Positions 8,405-13,445 of a stretch of DNA of 13,445 nucleotides are shown piece after piece. The notes under the pieces were generated by a model. That model had not been told where the DNA came from, did not search any database, and worked only from the letters and a program-made list of their open reading frames with translations. Origin of the DNA: Pleurotus ostreatus/Saccharomyces cerevisiae fusant (taxonomy: Eukaryota; Opisthokonta); assembly GCA_024196135.1 (NCBI GenBank), contig JAMQCK010000968.1:1-13445 (forward strand). Direction: 5' to 3'. Position 1 is the stretch's first letter. Every line of letters starts with the position of its first letter. The position numbers and the translations under genes are program-made.

Positions 8405-9064
8405 ATGGCTTTCTCTTCACCTACCAAGTCTCAGCCCTACAGCCTCGGTCCTGACAACACACCCGTCGGACGGGAGTTCGATATATGGAGACATCTCATA
8501 TCCCCAGAGAAACCTAAGGAGAAGAAGAACATTGCCGCACCCAGGAAACGTATCGGCGAATACGCTGAGCACAAAGCTTGGTTCGAACAGATTTTCAGGC
8601 AGCGCAATGTCTCGAACGTTGACACGAACTCGAACGAACTCGGAAGGGTCGAGCCCACTTTCAACGAGCAGGAGGACATTGAGGGACTCGGGAACGACAT
8701 AGATGGCGATTGTGATCAAAGCAGCGACCTCGAAGACACCGCTCTGCCAGGCAGTGATGATACTGTCACTGACGTGCACCGCCGTGCGCCCTCGCCTTCG
8801 GGCACCCACGAGGATGTCGATAACGATCCAACGTCGGACGAGGTCGACTCTTCCGACGACGATGATTCTGGCTACGACACCCCAAAGTACGCCGCCTCCA
8901 GTGTGCATAGCCGGTCCAATGTCGATTCCGCGTACGACTACGGCAAGTCCGACGCCTCTGAGGACTCCGACGACGAGGAGTCAGACTCCTCAGGAAACTC
9001 GGACGAGGAGAAGGAGTCTGACTCCTCTGAGGACTCAGACTCGGATGACGAAGAGTCCGACTAA
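8405..9064 (+). CDS. Acidic Ser/Asp/Glu-rich protein of unknown function
   Basis: A single uninterrupted 219-aa frame, unlike every other complete gene here. The start at 8405 (CAACATGG context, just after a TATA box and CT-rich run) is preferred; the frame stays open back to 8081, but that part is not protein-like. The N-terminal third is mixed and has a Lys/Arg-rich stretch (35-50, EKPKEKK...PRKR) that could be a nuclear signal, then HKAWFEQIFRQRN. From about residue 95 the chain becomes increasingly acidic, and residues 180-219 are almost only Ser, Asp and Glu in near-repeats such as EESDSS and EDSDSDDEESD, ideal for casein kinase 2. Disordered acidic tails occur in histone chaperones, nucleolar and transcription proteins, but no family motif supports a choice. 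It could be a lineage-specific gene. Codon usage looks consistent with real coding. Confidence 0.7.
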   Translation: MAFSSPTKSQPYSLGPDNTPVGREFDIWRHLISPEKPKEKKNIAAPRKRIGEYAEHKAWFEQIFRQRNVSNVDTNSNELGRVEPTFNEQEDIEGLGNDIDGDCDQSSDLEDTALPGSDDTVTDVHRRAPSPSGTHEDVDNDPTSDEVDSSDDDDSGYDTPKYAASSVHSRSNVDSAYDYGKSDASEDSDDEESDSSGNSDEEKESDSSEDSDSDDEESD

Positions 9065-9229
9065 TGGACTGAGCATCCACCGCTCTTGAGCACCGTCAAT
9101 TGGAACGGAACATGACGGTCACTGCTTACTTATTCTGCTGCTTCCTGTACTGCTTGTCATTTAACTATACATTACTGACCTCGAGGTCGAAGAAACTTAC
9201 TATACATATCGCACTGTATCGTTACTTAT
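9065..9229. other. Convergent 3' spacer
   Basis: A 165-bp AT-richer gap between the acidic orphan stop and the TAF5 stop. It should hold both 3' ends; no further feature is seen. Confidence 0.6.
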
Positions 9230-11900
9230 TTATCTGGTATCCGGAGACATGTAATTGCCAGCCACCAAGCACAAGTTCCTCGGCGTGAACTGCACATTCG
9301 TGATCGGTGTCCTCTTCGTCGGGAACGTTGACAACAGGTCCGTCCTAAAACACAGTCAGTCAAAGTCAACAAGCTAACACCACCCAACTCACGTCTCAAT
9401 ACTCTGCTCCTCCCCATGCCCCTTCTTCTCCCCCTCCGCAATCCCATTGGCCATCTTCGGCGCATACCCACCCGGCGCCTTCACATCCCAGCACCTCACC
9501 GTCCAATCCGCCCCGCCACTAACCAACATCGACGACTCCCCGCTGAACGCCAAGGAATATATCGACGACGTGTGCCCGGTCATCTTCTTGATGCGCTTGC
9601 CCGAGCCGAGGTCCCAGAGGTTGATCGCGAGGTCCTCGCCGGCGGAGGCGAGGTAGCGGCCGTCGGGGCTCATGGCGAGCGCGGAGAGGTTGCCCTGGTG
9701 GCCGATGAAGACGCGGACGGTGCTGCCTTTTTGGACGTCCCAGAGGCGGGCGGTCCAGTCGCTGGAGCCGGTGGCGAGGTAGAGGCCGTTGGGGTGGAAT
9801 TGGACGCACTAGAGATAAATCAACACCTATAAGTGGGTTGGGAGTACCAAACTTACGTCGACATCGCTCAGATGGCCTGCGTATATTCGGAGACACGATA
9901 CGCGGTCCGTCGACCATAGACGCGCAGTCCGGTCCCGGCTGCCCGTTGCGAAGTAGATGCCCATCGGACTCCACTTGACGTCCCAAACCGGGTTCTCATG
10001 CCCTCGATACGCGACGACGTTCGTCAGGGTGTCCATGGACCATAACCTTGTCGTGGCATCGGCGGAGCAGGAGAGCAAGTATTTTGGCGGCGCAGCGGAG
10101 CCAGATAATGGGTCGAAGTCGACGGAGTATACGGGGCCGCTGTGTCCAATGAGTTTGCGAGTTGTACTGCCTTTCTTCTCTTTTGCCCTTTTGAGACCGG
10201 CGGCTGGAAGGGGTTTAGAAGGGGCTGTCAGACGTAGCACCTGGGGACGTACAGTCTTTGACATGAGAGGGGATGTCGTTTCGCAAACCGCGCAACTTCT
10301 CGCCGTTCAAGCTCCATAACCGGACGTAGCTCTCGGCGAAGCCGGCCGCCATTAACGAGGTATCTTGCGAGAACGTTGCACATGGCGCGCTATGGAAAAT
10401 CAGCTACCCCCCTTCACCTTCTGGTTGAGAAAGTCACGTACCCCTCCGGCACATCATGCAGCGTATAACAACATATGCTCGGCAACACCCTCGCCCTCAC
10501 CGCATTCGCTTGCGGCGAATGTATATCCATCGTCCCCAACGTCGACGGCTCCAGCCGTATCCTCCTCCTCTGATCCTGCACCCGATGCACCTCCCTCTCC
10601 ACATCAATCGTCTTGAAATTCGGCGGCCTCGGCGGCAGGTCCGCTTCCGTGGGCGCAATCAATCCCGGTGGGGGCGCTTGGTTAAGGAGCTGCAGCTCGG
10701 CCTGCGCGGAGGGGTCGACGATGGCTTTCTCTTGGAGGGTGCGCTGCACTTCGGCACGCTGGGCCTCGGGCATGGGGGCGGGGCCGAGTTTGAGTTGGCC
10801 TTTTGAGGCGTTGAAGGCTTGGGGGTTGTAGACGACGGCTGCGCCGCGTTGTTGGGGGATGAAGGAGGATAGAAGGCCGGTGTTCTCTTCCCAGGATATC
10901 GCGGTATTGTTCGATTGGGTTACTAGTGAAGGTGAGTTTGTGGCATTGCGTTGCAGCGCATTTGGCTTACCATCGAACTTCAAGTGGTTGTTCACTACGC
11001 GCATCACCGCTGACCGTCCGCGCTTCCCTTTCTCTCCATTGAAGCCAGCACCGCTTCCAAACGCTTCTCCGCTCACACCGTCCGTCAACCATCCCAAGAG
11101 AAGACCGAATGCGGTGTTGCTCATCCGGATAACGTACTTCACGTTGCGGAATTGCTGCGCCAGTTCATCCTTCTGGACATGGGCGGGAAGTAAGAGGGTA
11201 GAGAAGTGATGCAGGGTCGTATGGTGGGTTTGCTGGAAGCTGGGTGAGTATTTTTGGAAGAAGCGCTGTGCTGAGAGAATGTAAGTACGGCGCTTGTGTT
11301 GAAGGGAGCTGTGGCGCACCTGAGTCCTTGAAGCCGTGCTGAATGAGGTCGAGATAGAAGTGGCAGAAGATGGGGAAAAGGATGGGTCTGAATTGCGGCT
11401 GGAGGGGGATTAGTCGGGTGTGTAAATTGGTTGATGGGTAGACGTACTCGATACATGTCCAGCGATCCATCAACCCAGCTTTGCAGCTCCCTGAAGCCTT
11501 CCTCCTTGTCGGAGGGTTCGTGCGACAAGATCTCTTCCGCCCCCACAGATCCCAAGCTAGCAATCAAGTTCTGTATGCTCGCAGGGTTCGACATTCTGGA
11601 CAGTTCCTGCAGGACAGTCGCACTTGAGTTCATTACATTGTCGTTAGGTCGTGCTGGGTTGTGCGCGTATACAGCAATAGCTTTGAGCAGATCGTCTGCA
11701 GATAGAGTCTCTGGTAGCGCTCCATTGTCCGCCGAGGAGCCCCCCTCCTGCAGTTCCTTCAGGAGCGTCTCGCTCGCTTGCTTATGCCCACGGGCTTTCA
11801 GGTATTCGATGATGATGCGGTCCATCGGAGGGATGCCATCGGTAGAGCTCGCAGAGGGGGACGTTGCCCCAGCATCTGGTGTACCAGCGGGGGACGACAT
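9230..11900 (-). CDS. TAF5: TFIID/SAGA subunit TAF5 (LisH, NTD2, WD40)
   Basis: A scaffold subunit of general transcription factor TFIID, and of SAGA in fungi; nuclear. Minus-strand exons: 11448-11900, 11320-11398, 10971-11270, 10442-10922, 10253-10389, 9857-10203, 9393-9808, 9230-9344; introns are 49, 49, 48, 52, 49, 48 and 48 bp; the product is 775 aa. A LisH motif lies at about 27-50 (DRIIIEYLKARGHKQASETL). The TAF5 NTD2 domain spans about 141-290 (LQSWVDGSLDMYRPQF, YLDLIQHGFKDSAQRFFQKY). A Pro-rich linker follows. The C-terminal WD40 propeller (about 440-775) shows GHSGPVYSVDF, SADATTRLW, SRDRTARLW, SSDWTARLWD, GEDLAINLWD and GGADWTVRCWD, closed by the family ending TKRTPITNVQFTPRN. KKGSTTRKLIGHSGPVYSV is TAF5-typical. 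The start is ATG at 11900; a frame-open TTG upstream is not a likely start. It is head-to-head with MAD2. Confidence 0.96.
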
Positions 11901-12083
11901 ATTAGCGCAAGGCAAGAGTTAGCAAAAGCTGGTGAGTTGACGAGAACAAGAACGCGTTCCTCGTTTCGGGGCTTCGGACCGGCCCCGCATATTCCATCAC
12001 GTGATGCTTTGGGCAAAACGCGTCTGGCGCGCGTTGCTTTCAGTCCTCATCTTTCCCTCGTCTCTACGCTCAGTGACACCGTG
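11901..12083. promoter_or_regulatory. Bidirectional TAF5/MAD2 promoter with CACGTG palindrome
   Basis: Only 183 bp separate the two start codons. It contains the perfect palindrome CATCACGTGATG (11995-12006) and GGGGCTTCGGACC (11968-11980), the latter also present in the divergent promoter at 8114-8126. A CT-rich stretch (about 12040-12066) precedes MAD2. No TATA box is visible. Confidence 0.6.
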
Positions 12084-12908
12084 ATGGCTTCCAAACAGGC
12101 GCAAAAGCAGTCGATTACGCTCAAGGGCTCTACGGCTCTCGTCACTGAGTTCTTCAAGTATGCTGTCAACACGTGCGTTCACCCACCTTTCGCGCCAAGC
12201 AGGTCCCTCATGAGATGCGCCTCAGCATCCTCTTCCAGCGCGAAGTGTATCCATCGGATGACTTCCAGATGGTCAAGAAATATGGGCAAACACTGCTCGT
12301 GACTCAGGACCTTGCTCTGGAAAACTACCTTGAAAGGCGCGTCCTCTTGGAATGATAGCATGCTATAATGTTGACCGGGTCGCAGGATATTGGCTCAAGT
12401 GCAGAGTACGTGTACCGCATGATGCGCATGAGACGCCAGCTAAGCCACCCAAAAGACTGGCTCCTCGCGGGGACCGTGACCCAGTTAGTGCTTGCGATCA
12501 TCTCCAAAGACACACGAACGCCCCTGGAGCGATGGGTCTTTGACATCAAGCTCGTCGAACCGCCAGCAGACCCTTCTGCGCCGTGAGTCGGGCATCTCGG
12601 TCACTGATACAACGCTAATGGTGACGTGCAGGCGCCCTCCCAAGCCTGATTCCGAGATACAGTCCGAAATACGCGCTATCCTCAAGCAGATCATCTCCAT
12701 GGTCACGTACCTTCCCGTTATCCAAGAACCCACGGTGTTCAACATCCTCGCATACACCTCGGACTCGGCAGAAATTCCCGCTGGCGAGTGGGTAGATACG
12801 GATCCCCTGGCGATTGAGGCCAGCAAGAGCCAGCAGGTGAAGATGCGGAGCTTCAGCACGGATGTGCACCGTATCGAGGCTATGGTGGCGTACCGTTACG
12901 AAGGTTGA
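12084..12908 (+). CDS. MAD2: Spindle assembly checkpoint protein Mad2 (HORMA domain)
   Basis: A checkpoint protein that, when closed around Mad1 or Cdc20, delays anaphase until kinetochores attach. Exons: 12084-12172, 12226-12336, 12386-12405 (20 nt), 12456-12582, 12632-12908; introns are 53, 49 (GC-AG), 50 and 49 bp; the product is 207 aa, close to human (205). The HORMA fold covers the whole chain: SITLKGSTALVTEFFKYAVN, ILFQREVYPSDDFQMVKKYG, LENYLERILAQVQNWLLAG (made by the short exon), LVLAIISKD, PLERWVFDIKL, ILKQIISMVTYLPV, and the seat-belt end VKMRSFSTDVHRIEAMVAYRYEG. Position 134 is Lys where animal and yeast Mad2 have the dimer-interface Arg (human R133). The C-terminus is a few residues shorter than human. 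Identity is certain; the exon 3 model depends on a GC donor. Confidence 0.96.
12337..12385 (+). other. GC-AG intron in MAD2
   Basis: The donor is AG|GCGCGT and the acceptor GTCGCAG, 49 bp with a TTGACC branch-like sequence. The nearby GT (12341) leaves the wrong phase and loses the conserved helix that this junction restores. Confidence 0.75.
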
Positions 12909-13350
12909 TTTCTCTCTGCTTTCTTGCTTTCCGCTGTAGTTGTACCCGTCCCCGTCCGTAATAACATCGATGGGCAGATGCCCGTTCCGGTTCCAAGGAC
13001 TCGGGGAGAGCGAGGACCTGTCGAGATGGCTGAATATAGCGGGGGCCGCTGGCGACGACGTGATTGAACGCCTGATCCGGGCCTATAATACACGCGAACC
13101 ATTGTTGTGGGTATGTTACCATGTGCGCTCGCTGAGGTCGGGCGCGATCACCGTCTTCGTCCTTTCCTTCTTCTTTCTTACTTATAGCCTGGTTGCTTTT
13201 TCCAGCCTGTGGCTGCCGATCCTTTCGCCCACTTCCTGTCGTTTCGCTGCTGTTTCGCTACTCTACCCGCTGCCTCCTTCCCCTGGCTGGCCCAGTCCAC
13301 GCGATAATAATCCTCGACTCCCACTCGCCTAGCAACTGACTTCGCACACG
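12909..13350. promoter_or_regulatory. Spacer: MAD2 3' end and promoter of the NoxA-like gene
   Basis: 442 bp between tandem plus-strand genes. A TATAATA sequence lies at 13084-13090, far upstream of the next start. Pyrimidine-rich tracts at about 13155-13190 and 13215-13290 resemble a fungal core promoter and leader. An open frame across the region has no protein-like features. Confidence 0.5.
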
Positions 13351-13445
13351 ATGAGCGACGAATCCTGGTTCCGGAGGGAGTTCTGCACGCCCAAGCGCCT
13401 CCTCTTCAACGTCATCTTTTACGGCCTTCACTTCTTCTTCTTTGG
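13351..13445 (+). CDS. Likely NADPH oxidase NoxA-type, N-terminal fragment
   Basis: The window ends 31 complete codons into this gene, so only the extreme N-terminus is visible. It begins MSDESWFRREFCTPKRLLFN and continues with a hydrophobic, aromatic stretch (VIFYGLHFFFFG) that looks like the start of a first membrane helix. From memory of fungal ROS-producing NADPH oxidases of the gp91phox family, NoxA proteins share a short cytoplasmic leader with W-F-x-R-E-x-x-T-P-K-R before helix 1; NoxA makes superoxide needed for hyphal differentiation and fruiting. The downstream haem-binding His, FAD and NADPH motifs are off-window, so another multi-pass membrane protein cannot be excluded. The ATG at 13351 follows a CT-rich leader and is the evident start. 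Confidence 0.5.
   Translation, partial: MSDESWFRREFCTPKRLLFNVIFYGLHFFFF

Noticed and set aside
12170..12175. CACGTG at the MAD2 exon 1/intron 1 boundary
   Set aside because: It arises from coding sequence plus the GTGCGT donor and is probably coincidental.
12940..13332. Plus-strand open frame of 130 codons after MAD2
   Set aside because: It lacks an ATG at its beginning, has no domain pattern, and contains the CT-rich promoter tracts of the next gene.
1..13445. Biosynthetic cluster, mobile element or CRISPR-like array
   Set aside because: The genes are unrelated housekeeping functions with uniform intron style and no terminal repeats, transposase motifs or spaced repeats.

Overview
The window is a compact, gene-dense piece of a filamentous fungal nuclear genome, almost certainly a basidiomycete (Agaricomycetes-like). 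Once the genes are spliced by hand, I count 29 coding introns of only 46-63 bp with GTRNGY-type donors and CTNAC/CTAA-type branch points. The gene set also fits: a cytochrome-b5-fused sphingolipid desaturase, TAF5, MAD2, ribosomal proteins and a likely NoxA. Genus cannot be read from the sequence. There is no sign of mobile elements, CRISPR arrays or tRNAs. The raw open reading frames break at every intron, so all gene models below were built by splicing and checked for frame and conserved family motifs.

Layout: (1) 1-367 (+), 3' part of ribosomal protein uS9/RPS16. (2) 686-2532 (-), cytochrome b5/fatty-acid desaturase of the delta-8 sphingolipid type. (3) 2916-3762 (-), ribosomal protein eL13/RPL13 with five coding exons, one apparently 4 nt long, plus a probable 5'UTR intron. 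(4) 3763-4816, a long divergent spacer with a 12-bp G-box palindrome. (5) 4817-6412 (+), a 442-aa single-pass surface protein of a family I know only from basidiomycetes: signal peptide, two tandem Cys-bounded beta-type modules, Ser/Thr stalk, one membrane helix and a long cytoplasmic tail with two PPxY motifs. (6) 7030-7931 (-), a small six-exon protein of unknown function with a PH/EVH1-like central pattern and a very basic C-terminal segment. (7) 8405-9064 (+), an intronless, very acidic Ser/Asp/Glu-rich orphan with a TATA box. (8) 9230-11900 (-), TAF5. (9) 12084-12908 (+), MAD2, head-to-head with TAF5 over 183 bp. (10) 13351-13445 (+), the first codons of a likely NADPH oxidase A.

The genes do not form a pathway cluster. 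This is ordinary housekeeping territory (ribosome, transcription, mitotic checkpoint, sphingolipid modification) with two less-known proteins inserted. The most interesting items are the apparent 4-nt micro-exon in RPL13, the twin-module PPxY-tailed surface protein, two GC-AG introns (one next to a 20-nt exon in MAD2), the acidic orphan, and a motif shared by two divergent promoters.
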